Below are positions 8,582 to 18,672 of a DNA stretch of 64,000 nt, piece after piece. The position numbers and the translations under genes were made by a program. How positions within the stretch are numbered: the stretch's first letter is position 1; each line of letters begins with the position of its first letter. Source of the DNA: Hymenobacter sp. BT730 (GTDB taxonomy: Bacteria > Bacteroidota > Bacteroidia > Cytophagales > Hymenobacteraceae); assembly GCF_030542105.1 (NCBI RefSeq), contig NZ_JAUOFB010000002.1, positions 186,001-250,000 of the forward strand, written 5' to 3'. The notes below the pieces were generated by a model. It was not told where the DNA came from and searched no databases. It was given only the letters and a program-made list of their open reading frames with translations.

Positions 8582-9667
8582 ATGGCAGCGTATCTGGCTT
8601 GCTTTTGCGCGGCGCTGCGAAACCAAATAAAGGGCACAGCACTGTTTCTGTGCCTGCTGGTCACCGCTCCGAGCGTAGCGCAAACGGCTGCTGCCACCTT
8701 TACCAACCCACTGCTGCCCTCCGGCGCTGATCCGTGGAGTATTTACCACGCAGGCTATTATTACTACACCCATACCACCGGCCACAACATCACCGTCTGG
8801 AAAACCCGCTCCCTGAGTCAGCTTTCCCAGGCTGCGGGCCGCGTAGTGTGGACCCCGCCCGCTGAAGGGCCTAACGCGCACGGCATTTGGGCACCCGAGC
8901 TGCACCGCATCCACAACAAGTGGTATCTGTACTACTCCGCCGATGCCGGCAGCAACCAGACTCATCGGCTTTGGGTGCTGGAAAATGCTTCTACCGACCC
9001 CCTGCAGGGCACCTGGATCAGTAAAGGGCAGCTCACCGATGGCACCAACAAATGGGCCATTGATGGGTCGGTATTCGAGTATCGGAAAAAGCTCTACCTG
9101 GTGTGGTCGGGGTGGGAAGGAGACACCAATGGCCGGCAAAGCATTTATCTGGCCCGGCTGAAGAATCCCTGGCAGGTGAAAGGCCGGCGGCAGCTGATTT
9201 CTACCCCGCAGTATGCCTGGGAAAAGGATGGGGACCTGCACGACCCGGAGAATCCGCCCCACGTGGATGTAAACGAAGGTCCACAGATATTACGGCACGG
9301 CGATAAGCTGTTCCTGGTGTATTCCGCCAGCGGCTGCTGGACCGATTCCTATGCCCTGGGCATGCTCACGGCCACTCCGGGGAGTAACCTGCGCCGGCAG
9401 CGCTCCTGGACGAAATCGGCGGAGCCGGTATTCCGGCAGGATGCCACTGCGGGCGTCTACGCACCGGGACACAACTCCTTTTTTAAGTCTCCGGATGGCA
9501 CGCAGGACTGGATTCTGTACCACGCCAACAGCCAGCCCGGGCAGGGCTGCGGTAATCAGCGCAGCCCGCGCATGCAGCCCTTTTCCTGGAACGCAGATGG
9601 CACACCTAATTTCGGTTCTCCCCAGCCGGCCGGCGTAGCCCTGCCCCGTCCCTCCGGCGAGCAATAA
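8582..9667 (+). CDS. GH43 family glycoside hydrolase
   Basis: A 361-residue GH43 five-bladed propeller enzyme. A hydrophobic N-terminal stretch (about residues 18-33, ending VAQ) should export it. Catalytic acids: D50 in SGADPW (base), D161 in WAIDGSVF (pKa modulator) and E232 in VNEGPQIL (acid). It begins 1 bp after the GH5-like stop and runs into a third GH43, so the three are almost certainly one transcript. The sequence is distinct from the GH43 proteins at 0.2 and 9.7 kb, which suggests a different linkage preference. Alpha-L-arabinofuranosidase is the most likely activity. Confidence 0.88.
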   Translation: MAAYLACFCAALRNQIKGTALFLCLLVTAPSVAQTAAATFTNPLLPSGADPWSIYHAGYYYYTHTTGHNITVWKTRSLSQLSQAAGRVVWTPPAEGPNAHGIWAPELHRIHNKWYLYYSADAGSNQTHRLWVLENASTDPLQGTWISKGQLTDGTNKWAIDGSVFEYRKKLYLVWSGWEGDTNGRQSIYLARLKNPWQVKGRRQLISTPQYAWEKDGDLHDPENPPHVDVNEGPQILRHGDKLFLVYSASGCWTDSYALGMLTATPGSNLRRQRSWTKSAEPVFRQDATAGVYAPGHNSFFKSPDGTQDWILYHANSQPGQGCGNQRSPRMQPFSWNADGTPNFGSPQPAGVALPRPSGEQ

Positions 9668-9736
9668 ACCCGGCTTAGGATCAGCCGCACCCCATAGAAA
9701 TTGCACCATTATCCACTCATCCGAATATCCACCGCT

Positions 9737-11356
9737 ATGCGCCGCTTCCTTGCCCATCAATTGTATACCGCCCAGGCTTTGATAGTGAGCCTGGGGCTGC
9801 TGACGGCCTGCCAGCGTCCCTTAGTCACTACCAGCCCGGCCACCACGCTTAGAAAAAGTGGAATGGCGTCCGCTGCAGTGGCTTTGCCCAATCCGGTGCT
9901 TCCGGGTGACTTCCCAGACCCTTCCGTAACCAAGGTAGGCACCACCTACTGGGCTACGGCCACTTCCTCCAATTGGGGCCCGGCATTTCCGTTGCTCAAA
10001 TCCAGCAACCTGACCAGCTGGGAGTTGGTGGGCCACGTGTTTCCGGATGGCCCACCCGGCTGGGCCGACTACTATTTCTGGGCTCCGGAAATCAGCCAGG
10101 AAAAAAACAAAACCTACGTGTACTACACGGCCCACCGGCGCGGCGGCAACCTGGCCGTAGGCGTGGCCAGCGCCACTAATCCGGCCGGCCCTTATACCGA
10201 CCACGGCCCGCTGGTAGGACAGCCGCATGGCTCCATCGACGGCTTTCCGATGCGCGACGAAAAAGGAGAGTTATATCTCATCTGGAAGGAAGACGGCAAC
10301 AGTGTGCAGGAGCCTACCCCTATTTGGGCGCAGCGTATGAATGAGGAGCGCACAGCCTTGGTAGGGGAGAAGGTGGAGTTGTTTCGCAATGATGCCAGCA
10401 CCTGGGAAGGTAACCTGGTAGAAGGCGTCTCGATGGTGCGCCATGATGGCTACTTCTATGCTTTTTATGCGGCCAATGGCTGCTGCGGCAGCGGCTGCAC
10501 TTATGCCACCGGCGTAGCTCGCGCCGAGAATCTGCTGGGCCCCTGGGAGAAATACACCCGGAACCCAGTGCTGATGAATAACGATACCTGGAAATGCCCG
10601 GGCCACGGCACTGTGGTGGAGGACAAAGGCCGCTGGTACCTGTTGCACCACGCTTACAATAATGATGGCCGGCAATTTGTGGGGCGTCAGGGCGTGCTCA
10701 GTGAGTTTGTCTGGACCGAAAGTGGCTGGCCTACTTTCAAAGGGGGTAGCACGCCGGTATCGGCTAATCCTCTGTTTCCAAGACTGTTCACCGACGATTT
10801 TAAAGGTGCCGTGCTACAGCCCTCCTGGCAGTGGCCGATAGAGCAGCGTCCTGCCTTTAGCCTGCAAGGCGGGCAGCTGCACCTCACCGCCCGCCCCGAT
10901 CATTCGGGTGCGGCTCTTGGGCAATCCGTAACCTCCCCCAATTTTATTGCTTCCACTACGCTGACAAACTATGCCGCGCTGCCGGCCGGTGCCCACGCTG
11001 GTCTGGCCGTGCACGGCGACGAGGACAACACGCTGGCCCTGCTGGCTGGAAATGGGAAAATACAGCTCGCCCGCACGGAAAAAGGGCAGTTGAAAGTGCT
11101 GGAAGAAACTGCGCTACCCGCTACCAAAACGGTTCTAATGATGTTGGATGCTAAGGAAGGAAGCCGGTTTGCCTTCGTCTGGAGCGCTGATGGGGGACAA
11201 AACTGGCACAAGATGCCGGCTGATGGCACCAAAGTAGATGGAAGCTATCTGCCGCCCTGGGACCGGGGCATCCGCGCCGGACTACTTGTAAAAGGCCCTA
11301 ACTCGGCAGAAGCGGTTTTTGAAGACTTTAAGCTTACGTCGTCACTTTCTAAGTAG
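9737..11356 (+). CDS. GH43 lipoprotein with C-terminal beta-sandwich domain
   Basis: A 539-residue cell-envelope glycoside hydrolase. The ATG at 9737 places a lipoprotein signal with lipobox LLTAC at C25, so the enzyme should be membrane-anchored, unlike its two soluble partners. The GH43 propeller spans about 50-360: D61 in DFPDPS, D168 in SIDGFP and E229 in LVEGVS. An unusual CCGSGC run near residues 248-253 may form a disulphide or bind metal. The C-terminal 190 residues (from FTDDFKG) form a concanavalin-like GH43 C-terminal domain that typically shapes the active site of beta-xylosidase/arabinofuranosidase members. Last gene of the GH5-GH43-GH43 run. Confidence 0.88.
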   Translation: MRRFLAHQLYTAQALIVSLGLLTACQRPLVTTSPATTLRKSGMASAAVALPNPVLPGDFPDPSVTKVGTTYWATATSSNWGPAFPLLKSSNLTSWELVGHVFPDGPPGWADYYFWAPEISQEKNKTYVYYTAHRRGGNLAVGVASATNPAGPYTDHGPLVGQPHGSIDGFPMRDEKGELYLIWKEDGNSVQEPTPIWAQRMNEERTALVGEKVELFRNDASTWEGNLVEGVSMVRHDGYFYAFYAANGCCGSGCTYATGVARAENLLGPWEKYTRNPVLMNNDTWKCPGHGTVVEDKGRWYLLHHAYNNDGRQFVGRQGVLSEFVWTESGWPTFKGGSTPVSANPLFPRLFTDDFKGAVLQPSWQWPIEQRPAFSLQGGQLHLTARPDHSGAALGQSVTSPNFIASTTLTNYAALPAGAHAGLAVHGDEDNTLALLAGNGKIQLARTEKGQLKVLEETALPATKTVLMMLDAKEGSRFAFVWSADGGQNWHKMPADGTKVDGSYLPPWDRGIRAGLLVKGPNSAEAVFEDFKLTSSLSK

Positions 11357-11515
11357 GCTCGTTCTATGTATATGCCCTGGAACTAGGTCAAGCCGGCTGA
11401 GGCGACAAAGGCATTATTACGTGTTTTCCTGTGTGAGAATCAGTGTTTTACTCGGCAACATTCTCTGAGGACATGCCTAGATTTGATATTCTAGGTATAA
11501 GAGTCTTCCGCTGCC

Positions 11516-11914
11516 ATGTCGAATTTACATATTTACACCGGCGGCTATCAGGGCAGTGTGGGAATCAGTATTCGGGGAAATTGCACTGAGCCGAAGGAAA
11601 TTATGCACCTGCAGCAGGCCTTAGGCTTTGTGCTGGAAATACGCAGTCTGGAAATATGGATAGACTGCCGACAGTTAGAGTCGCTCAGCAGCCAGGCCCA
11701 GCGTGCCCTGCTGCAACTGGACCGCCAGGCCCGGAAGGAAGGGATTAAGCTTCACTGGTGTGGCTTGCCGTCAGATGTAGCCACCCATTTAACCGCTACG
11801 GGGCTGGCAGAGGTATTGTCTCTCTTGCCTGCCCAGGCCTACCGAGGCCCTCAGGATTTGCTATTGGAAGAGGTGCCAACCACTTCCCGAATTATGGCTT
11901 TTCAACCTAAATAG
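11516..11914 (+). CDS. STAS-domain protein (anti-sigma-antagonist-like), first of a pair
   Basis: A 132-residue protein with the alternating strand-helix layout of a STAS domain. The block IWIDCRQLESLSSQAQRALL (about residues 44-63) aligns with the canonical strand, switch loop and helix of SpoIIAA-type anti-anti-sigma factors, with a Ser-Ser pair at the usual phosphoserine position. No kinase or phosphatase partner lies next to it. A second, divergent STAS-like gene follows 19 bp downstream. The fold call rests on pattern, without the DSSG motif in full, so the role (switch or scaffold) is inferred. Confidence 0.6.
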   Translation: MSNLHIYTGGYQGSVGISIRGNCTEPKEIMHLQQALGFVLEIRSLEIWIDCRQLESLSSQAQRALLQLDRQARKEGIKLHWCGLPSDVATHLTATGLAEVLSLLPAQAYRGPQDLLLEEVPTTSRIMAFQPK

Positions 11915-11933
11915 TTACCGTTTATTTAATTCC

Positions 11934-12275
11934 ATGCGCATTGATCGGGAAATTCTACACAACAGTTATCTACTTATTTTAAGCAACGAGCCTGACCCCG
12001 CCCTTGCCTCCCTGCGGGAGGCTTTGCAGCGTGCCGGCCGGAGCGGGCGCCCCAATATTTGGGTGGATTGCAGTCATATGGATGAGTTAGAGGACCAGGC
12101 ACTGACTTTGGTAATGCAGGAAGCCTCTCGGCTGCGGCAAATAGGAGTACAGGTAGTGCTTTGTCATCCGCCAGCCTCCTGTCGCCTTCCGGCACATACG
12201 GGTCTGCCAGAAGACCAGCTCCTGATAGCCGCCTCCTTGCTGGATGCCGAAGCCTGTACCCGCTGGACAAACTAG
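11934..12275 (+). CDS. STAS-like protein, second of a tandem pair
   Basis: A 113-residue paralogue of the preceding protein. IWVDCSHMDELEDQALTLVM aligns without gaps to the first copy's STAS core, but the Ser-Ser at the switch position is replaced by Glu-Asp. Such a change would mimic permanent phosphorylation. Both genes run rightward with a 19-bp spacer and probably share a transcript, ending at or before the hairpin at 12.41 kb. The C terminus (LLDAEACTRWTN) is not conserved with the first copy. Function unknown. Confidence 0.55.
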   Translation: MRIDREILHNSYLLILSNEPDPALASLREALQRAGRSGRPNIWVDCSHMDELEDQALTLVMQEASRLRQIGVQVVLCHPPASCRLPAHTGLPEDQLLIAASLLDAEACTRWTN

Positions 12276-12405
12276 ACCTTTTTAAGAGCTCTGCAAGCAG
12301 CCCCGCTCAGTATTTTAGGGGAAGCGCCTCCGTTTTTATCAGGCAAAATCCGTATTTATTCGAGCCGTTTTTACCGGTTTCCCCTTTTAGAACTTCGTAT
12401 AGGCA

Positions 12406-12435
12406 AGCAGCCTGGCCACGTATGGTCAGGCTGCT
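12406..12435. terminator. Hairpin, possible terminator after the STAS pair
   Basis: A 13-bp stem (AGCAGCCTGGCCA against TGGTCAGGCTGCT, one G-U pair) with a 4-base loop lies 130 bp after the second STAS gene. Only a short TTTT follows about 10 bases later, so termination efficiency is uncertain. The rest of the 265-bp gap before the RES gene shows nothing further. Confidence 0.5.
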
Positions 12436-12540
12436 GATAAGCACTTTTCTCGTTAGGGTTGCGCACTTAGCCATAACCGGTTCCACTGCGGAGGGGCCAG
12501 GCAGGCAGCACGCCCTGGCCGTAATGGTTTTTTGCTTTCC

Positions 12541-13419
12541 ATGCCTACACTTTCTTCTAAGCAGTCTACCCTCAAGCGAGAGATTCATTCGCTTCAGCAC
12601 CTGGATTTGCAGCACTATTCAATAGAGGAGCTTTGCATTCGAGTTCAGGCGCTACTGGAAGGGCATGCTTTGCGCTGTCTGAATTTTCCGGCGGGTGTAT
12701 CTCTTTACCGGGGTATTGCAGGCGCGCACCGCCCTAGGTGCTTGCAGGAGGTTTCGTATCCGCCGGCCGGGCGCGTGCACCACGACCAACGGGCCAGCCG
12801 GGCCGGCGTGCCCATGTTTTACTGCAGCGCTACCTGGCATCCTCCTTTTTTTGAAGCCGGGGTGCAGCCGCAAGACCCTATCATCATCAGTCGCTGGCAA
12901 ACCCAGCGGCCCCTGCGCATTGTTACGTTCGCGCCCGCAGAACTGGGCGTAGATGACCCCCACACGGACCGGGATACCGCCCTGCGGCGTGCCCTGTCCC
13001 AACTGCCGGCCCCCGTCCGCCACCTTTCCAACTTTCTCACACGCGCCTTCACCAAACCAGTAACCGGTCAGGATGAGGCGCATAACTACCGCCTGTCTAT
13101 TGCCATTGCGGAGGCCTGCCAGCTAGGCACCGCCTTCGATGGGCTGCTCTACCCTTCGGCCGCCATGCCTTCCCCGGCACACAACCTGGCGCTGCACCCT
13201 TCCTGTATTGATAAAGGCAAGCTGACGCTGCAGTATGTGGAAGCCTTGCGGGTAAACCGGGTAGAAACGGAAAGCCTGGACGTATGCTCCCTGGATTTTG
13301 CCGGCCCTCCTGCCCCGGATGGGCGCCTGACCTGGCAGGGCCGACCCGGTAACTGGATACTCCGGGAAAACGCAGTGGCCACGGAATGCCACTTTCGGAA
13401 GGGTAAATGGGAAGTATAA
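12541..13419 (+). CDS. RES-domain protein (NAD+ phosphorylase-type fold), enlarged form
   Basis: A 292-residue protein with a RES domain, the ADP-ribosyltransferase-like fold of toxins that break down NAD+. The three name-giving residues are recognisable: R57 in SLYRGIAG, E105 in HPPFFEAG and S206 in LLYPSAAM, with the typical AGVPMFYCSA strand between them. It is longer than RES toxins of toxin-antitoxin pairs (usually 150-230 residues), with about 50 extra N-terminal residues. No Xre/MbcA-type antitoxin gene adjoins it: upstream is the STAS pair, downstream a 66-residue hydrophilic protein. It may therefore be a housekeeping or effector RES enzyme. The start at 12541 (ATG) is preferred over a TTG three codons earlier. 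Confidence 0.7.
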   Translation: MPTLSSKQSTLKREIHSLQHLDLQHYSIEELCIRVQALLEGHALRCLNFPAGVSLYRGIAGAHRPRCLQEVSYPPAGRVHHDQRASRAGVPMFYCSATWHPPFFEAGVQPQDPIIISRWQTQRPLRIVTFAPAELGVDDPHTDRDTALRRALSQLPAPVRHLSNFLTRAFTKPVTGQDEAHNYRLSIAIAEACQLGTAFDGLLYPSAAMPSPAHNLALHPSCIDKGKLTLQYVEALRVNRVETESLDVCSLDFAGPPAPDGRLTWQGRPGNWILRENAVATECHFRKGKWEV

Positions 13420-13773
13420 TTAAATAATAGAAAATACATATATTAAGGTGAGGTTTAATCAAGCCTTTTAAAAGGCAACGGCCAATAGACCGGTATAGCG
13501 CGGGTGACTGGAGCAGGACGAGACAAGAGCGGGAGGCAGAACTATATCAAAGAAAAAACGAGAAATAACCCGTGCCTGACGCTTCCAGAGTAGCGAAGGG
13601 CGGCCTGCTCCGTGTTTCTCTCCGAGACTCTGATGAATCTACGGATGAGCTTCCCAAAACATACTTAAAAATACCCTCGGGGGCATCTTTAGGCATCCTC
13701 GGCTGTGCAACGGCCGTTTGAATTAAGCGAGTAGCAACCCATAAAAAGGCTGACTTACTTTAATAACAGTACC
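13420..13773. other. 354-bp intergenic region with a perfect 14-bp palindrome
   Basis: The only structure I see is GCCTTTTAAAAGGC at 13463-13476, a perfect palindrome about 45 bp after the RES stop codon. It has no loop and no following T-run, so it is a weak terminator candidate or a protein site. No convincing gene or RNA is visible in the rest. Confidence 0.4.
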
Positions 13774-13974
13774 ATGAATACCAAGACCACAACCAAAAAC
13801 CAAGCGCAAAAACCGGACTGGAAAATCAACGAGCAGGTACGCCGCAACAATGCCCGTTTTCAGGACTTTGACCCCTTGCCGAGCGAAAACGACCATGCCT
13901 ACTTATCGCCGCTGGACAGCCGCAATAATGATTGGCCCAGTCCCACTACTAATACTAGTCACTTAGGTTGGTAG
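13774..13974 (+). CDS. Small hydrophilic hypothetical protein (66 aa)
   Basis: An unrecognised 66-residue protein, rich in Asn, Asp, Thr and Lys and without a membrane segment or signal peptide. It begins MNTKTTTKNQ and contains a DFDPLPSENDHAYLSPLDSR stretch. It is supported by an ATG, a 5' leader without competing frames, and an intrinsic terminator about 60 bp after the stop. It is probably disordered in solution. No neighbour suggests a function. Confidence 0.5.
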   Translation: MNTKTTTKNQAQKPDWKINEQVRRNNARFQDFDPLPSENDHAYLSPLDSRNNDWPSPTTNTSHLGW

Positions 13975-14037
13975 CCCCTCAGTTCTTGTTCTCATTATCC
14001 CTGGCACGAGGATAATTCCTCCCTAATCTTCCATCGT

Positions 14038-14090
14038 AAAAGAGGCTTCTCCGGCATCCGTCTGGATGCTGCTGGCGAAGCCTCTTTTTA
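14038..14090 (+). terminator. Intrinsic terminator directly ahead of the isoaspartyl peptidase start
   Basis: AAAGAGGCTTC pairs with GAAGCCTCTTT, the loop contains an inner GGCATCC/GGATGC hairpin, and a T-run follows. It would end the transcript of the 66-residue protein. It stops only 10 bp before the next ATG (14100), so that gene is either served by a very short-leader promoter inside or after the hairpin, or expressed by read-through (attenuation). Confidence 0.75.
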
Positions 14091-14099
14091 TGCTCTTTT

Positions 14100-15020
14100 A
14101 TGAAAAAATACGCCATTGTCATTCACGGTGGGGCCGTCACTATGGACCCAAGCGAGCTAAGCCCGGAAACCGAAGCGGCCCAGCGGGAAGGATTGCAGCA
14201 GGCCTTGCAGGCCGGCTGGGAGATACTCCACCAGGGGGGCAGCGCGCTGGACGCGGTGGAAGCCGCCGTGCGGGTACTGGAGGACGACGAGCATTTTAAC
14301 GCCGGGCGCGGCAGCAGCCTGAACCTGCAGGGCGAAGTACAGATGGATGCCTCCATCATGGACGGCAGCAACCTGAAAGCCGGCGCTGTGGATACGGTGC
14401 GGTACGTGAAAAACCCCATTAGTCTGGCCCGCACCATTATGGAGAAATGCCCCCATGTGTACCTCTCCGCCGATGGTGCTCTGGAGTTTGCGCTGCAGCA
14501 TGGACTGGAAATAGAGGCAGTGCACTACTTCGAAACGGAGAAGACCCGGCAAGAGTGGCTGGAAATTGTGCAGGAGCAGGAGAAAGTGCCCCAAAAAGAC
14601 ACCGTAGGGGCCGTAGCCTTGGATCAGGATGGTAACCTGGCCGCCGCCACCAGCACCGGTGGCATCGAAGGCCAATTGAAAGGCCGTGTGGGAGACAGCC
14701 CCGTGCTGGGTGGTGGTACATACGCTGCCAACGAATCTTGCGCTGTTTCCTGCACCGGCGACGGGGAAGTAATCATGCGGGGGGCACTGGCGCACGAAAT
14801 TTATGCGCTGGTGAAGTACAAAGGCCTTTCGGCGCCGGAAGCCTGCCGTGAAGCGCTTGAACTGCGGGCCGAAGATCTGAAAGGAGACAAAGGTTTTATT
14901 GCCATTGATAAAGACGGCAACGTGGCCCTGGAAACCAACTGCAACGTGATGCGCCGCGGCTACCGCATCGGGGAGGAGGAGCCCTTCGTAGCTATCTGGA
15001 CCGACGAAGCCGCGGACTAA
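14100..15020 (+). CDS. Isoaspartyl peptidase / plant-type L-asparaginase
   Basis: A 306-residue N-terminal-nucleophile hydrolase precursor that self-cleaves to alpha and beta chains. The cleavage and catalytic Thr is T168 in KDTVGAVALD; HGGA near residue 9, FNAGRGS (67-73) and the later TSTGG and SCTGDGE blocks are typical of the family. It splits beta-aspartyl dipeptides and L-asparagine in the cytoplasm (no signal peptide). The next gene encodes cyanophycinase, which produces beta-Asp-Arg dipeptides, so the likely task here is the second step of cyanophycin breakdown to Asp and Arg. The start codon has no purine-rich ribosome site and is preceded by a terminator hairpin. Confidence 0.92.
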   Translation: MKKYAIVIHGGAVTMDPSELSPETEAAQREGLQQALQAGWEILHQGGSALDAVEAAVRVLEDDEHFNAGRGSSLNLQGEVQMDASIMDGSNLKAGAVDTVRYVKNPISLARTIMEKCPHVYLSADGALEFALQHGLEIEAVHYFETEKTRQEWLEIVQEQEKVPQKDTVGAVALDQDGNLAAATSTGGIEGQLKGRVGDSPVLGGGTYAANESCAVSCTGDGEVIMRGALAHEIYALVKYKGLSAPEACREALELRAEDLKGDKGFIAIDKDGNVALETNCNVMRRGYRIGEEEPFVAIWTDEAAD

Positions 15021-15132
15021 ACTCCTCCCAAAACGCGGGAATGCTAAAGGAGATTCTCGGCTCTCGGAGGCCTGCCAGCTTCCAAGAGGATGGCGCTGTG
15101 CCCGTTAGGCACGTGTCGTCGGTATCTATATA

Positions 15133-15144
15133 TACTTTAAAGTA
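15133..15144. promoter_or_regulatory. Perfect 12-bp palindrome before cyanophycinase
   Basis: TACTTTAAAGTA ends 3 bp before the ATG at 15148. It could be a -7-type promoter element, an operator, or chance in an AT-rich leader. The 127-bp gap suggests that cyanophycinase may have its own promoter. Confidence 0.3.
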
Positions 15145-15147
15145 CTA

Positions 15148-15984
15148 ATGACTGCATTTACCACCATTCCCAAGGGCCGCTTACTGGCCATTGGCGGGCA
15201 CGAGCAACGAGAATCACCGGACAAGAAAGATCAGCAGGATAGCGACGATGCCTCGGCCGAATTTATCCTGAAGCGCTTCGTGGATGAGCTAGCCAGCAAA
15301 GGCACGGTCGTCGTCATTCCTACCGCTTCCGAACAGCCAGAAGAAGCGGCTAAAGACTACATCAAAGTATTTACCTCCCTGGGTATTAAGCAGGTGAAGG
15401 TGCTGAATATGCAAAGCCGCACGGAGGCTAATAGTCCGGAGGCTTTGGATTTGATCAATCAGGCCGATGGTGTCATGTTCACTGGCGGCGACCAGCTCCG
15501 GCTTACGGGTATTTTAGGTGGTACCCAGGTGCTGAAGCGTCTGTACGAGCGGTATATGCAGGAGCCCATAATAATAGCGGGTACCAGTGCCGGGGCAGCG
15601 GCTATGTCTACCCCCATGATTTATCAGGGTCGTAACGATGCCGGCTACCTCAAAGATGAGATTCATATTACTACCGGCCTGCAGCTGCTGCGGGATGTAG
15701 CTATTGATACACACTTTGTTGCCCGCGGGCGCATCGTGCGCATGGCTCAGATCATTGCTACCAACCCCGGCTGTATTGGCCTGGGCCTGGAAGAGGATAC
15801 GGCCGTGCTCATCAGCAAAGGCAAAGAAATGGAAGTGCTCGGCAATGGCATTGTGGTATTGGTAGATGGCCACGACTGCACCGGCAACACGCTCTATCGG
15901 ATTAAGCCCGGGGAGGTATTTTCCATCCGCGACCTGAAGGTGCATTTGTTGGCCAGTGGGGAACAGTACACCCTTCCGGTGTAG
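15148..15984 (+). CDS. cphB: Cyanophycinase
   Basis: A 278-residue serine peptidase of family S51 that hydrolyses cyanophycin (multi-L-arginyl-poly-L-aspartate) to beta-Asp-Arg dipeptides. The nucleophile is S148 in the elbow IAGTSAGAAAMS. RLLAIGGHE at the start, FTGGDQLRLT (111-120), and the Glu/His blocks around IDTHFVARGR and GLGLEEDTA complete the family pattern. No signal peptide, so it acts on intracellular granules. It is paired with the preceding isoaspartyl peptidase. A cyanophycin synthetase often follows in other Bacteroidota, but the next gene here is an unrelated convergent GH97. Confidence 0.93.
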   Translation: MTAFTTIPKGRLLAIGGHEQRESPDKKDQQDSDDASAEFILKRFVDELASKGTVVVIPTASEQPEEAAKDYIKVFTSLGIKQVKVLNMQSRTEANSPEALDLINQADGVMFTGGDQLRLTGILGGTQVLKRLYERYMQEPIIIAGTSAGAAAMSTPMIYQGRNDAGYLKDEIHITTGLQLLRDVAIDTHFVARGRIVRMAQIIATNPGCIGLGLEEDTAVLISKGKEMEVLGNGIVVLVDGHDCTGNTLYRIKPGEVFSIRDLKVHLLASGEQYTLPV

Positions 15985-16073
15985 TAGAAACCAGACCAGT
16001 CTTTGCCATAAAACTTAGTCCTGAAGGTACCCCTGGGGCCAGATGCAAGCCCGCAGGAACTTGCCAATTATCG

Positions 16074-16143
16074 AACCGGGCTCGTCCTGCTTCACCACAG
16101 GTAGCAACATGCTTTCCTGTAGCGGAGCGGAACGAGCCCGGTT
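16074..16143. terminator. Long hairpin between convergent genes
   Basis: Perfect 12-bp arms AACCGGGCTCGT (16074-16085) and ACGAGCCCGGTT (16132-16143) enclose a second small stem (ACAGG/CCTGT). It sits between the stops of cyanophycinase (+) and GH97 (-), so it is placed as a bidirectional terminator, although T-runs are poor on both sides. Confidence 0.55.
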
Positions 16144-16162
16144 ACTTTGTGTTTACGCCAGG

Positions 16163-18325
<2,163 letters not shown>

Positions 18326-18340
18326 TTAGGACAGTTAGCT

Positions 18341-18635
18341 TCCTGCAACCGGGTTGCTGCAGGAGGATGGGAAGCAGGGGAGAGAAGAAATTACTGCGCC
18401 TGCGCACTCCCAATAGCAGGCAAGCAGGAAGAGGCAGAATTCAGGGGCAAGTTGTAGTTCTTCGCCATAAATCCCTACTCCGGTGTTGCCCGCTTTCCAT
18501 ACCCTATTGACCTGCCCGCTAATTTATGCTGAGAACAGCCCGCCTATGGGCGAAAGTACCGCTGCATAAAAGCAGCAAAGCCCCCATTCCCAAAACGCTG
18601 CCCTGGCAAGGGAAACGCGGGAATGACGGCTTTGC
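18341..18635. other. Intergenic region 18317-18672 with two hairpins
   Basis: This 356-bp gap holds a small hairpin at 18341-18364 (TCCTGCA/TGCAGGA) in the GH97 leader. It also holds a larger imperfect stem at 18575-18635 (GCAAAGCC...ATTCCC pairing with GGGAAT...GGCTTTGC). The second may back up the yceI terminator on the minus strand. I see no gene. Confidence 0.4.
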
Positions 18636-18648
18636 CAGAAAAGAAAGA

Positions 18649-18671
18649 CCGAAGAAACAGCCCTTCTTCGG
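18649..18671 (-). terminator. Intrinsic terminator of yceI
   Basis: Immediately beyond the yceI stop on the minus strand, CCGAAGAA pairs with TTCTTCGG around a 7-base loop, followed by the T-rich TCTTTCTTTTCT. It is well positioned and of standard form. Confidence 0.7.
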
Positions 18672-18672
18672 G

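Noticed and set aside
12541..13974. RES protein plus the 66-residue protein as a toxin-antitoxin pair
   Set aside because: The small protein has no DNA-binding or Xre-like motif, lies 354 bp away and is downstream rather than upstream; no evidence for pairing.
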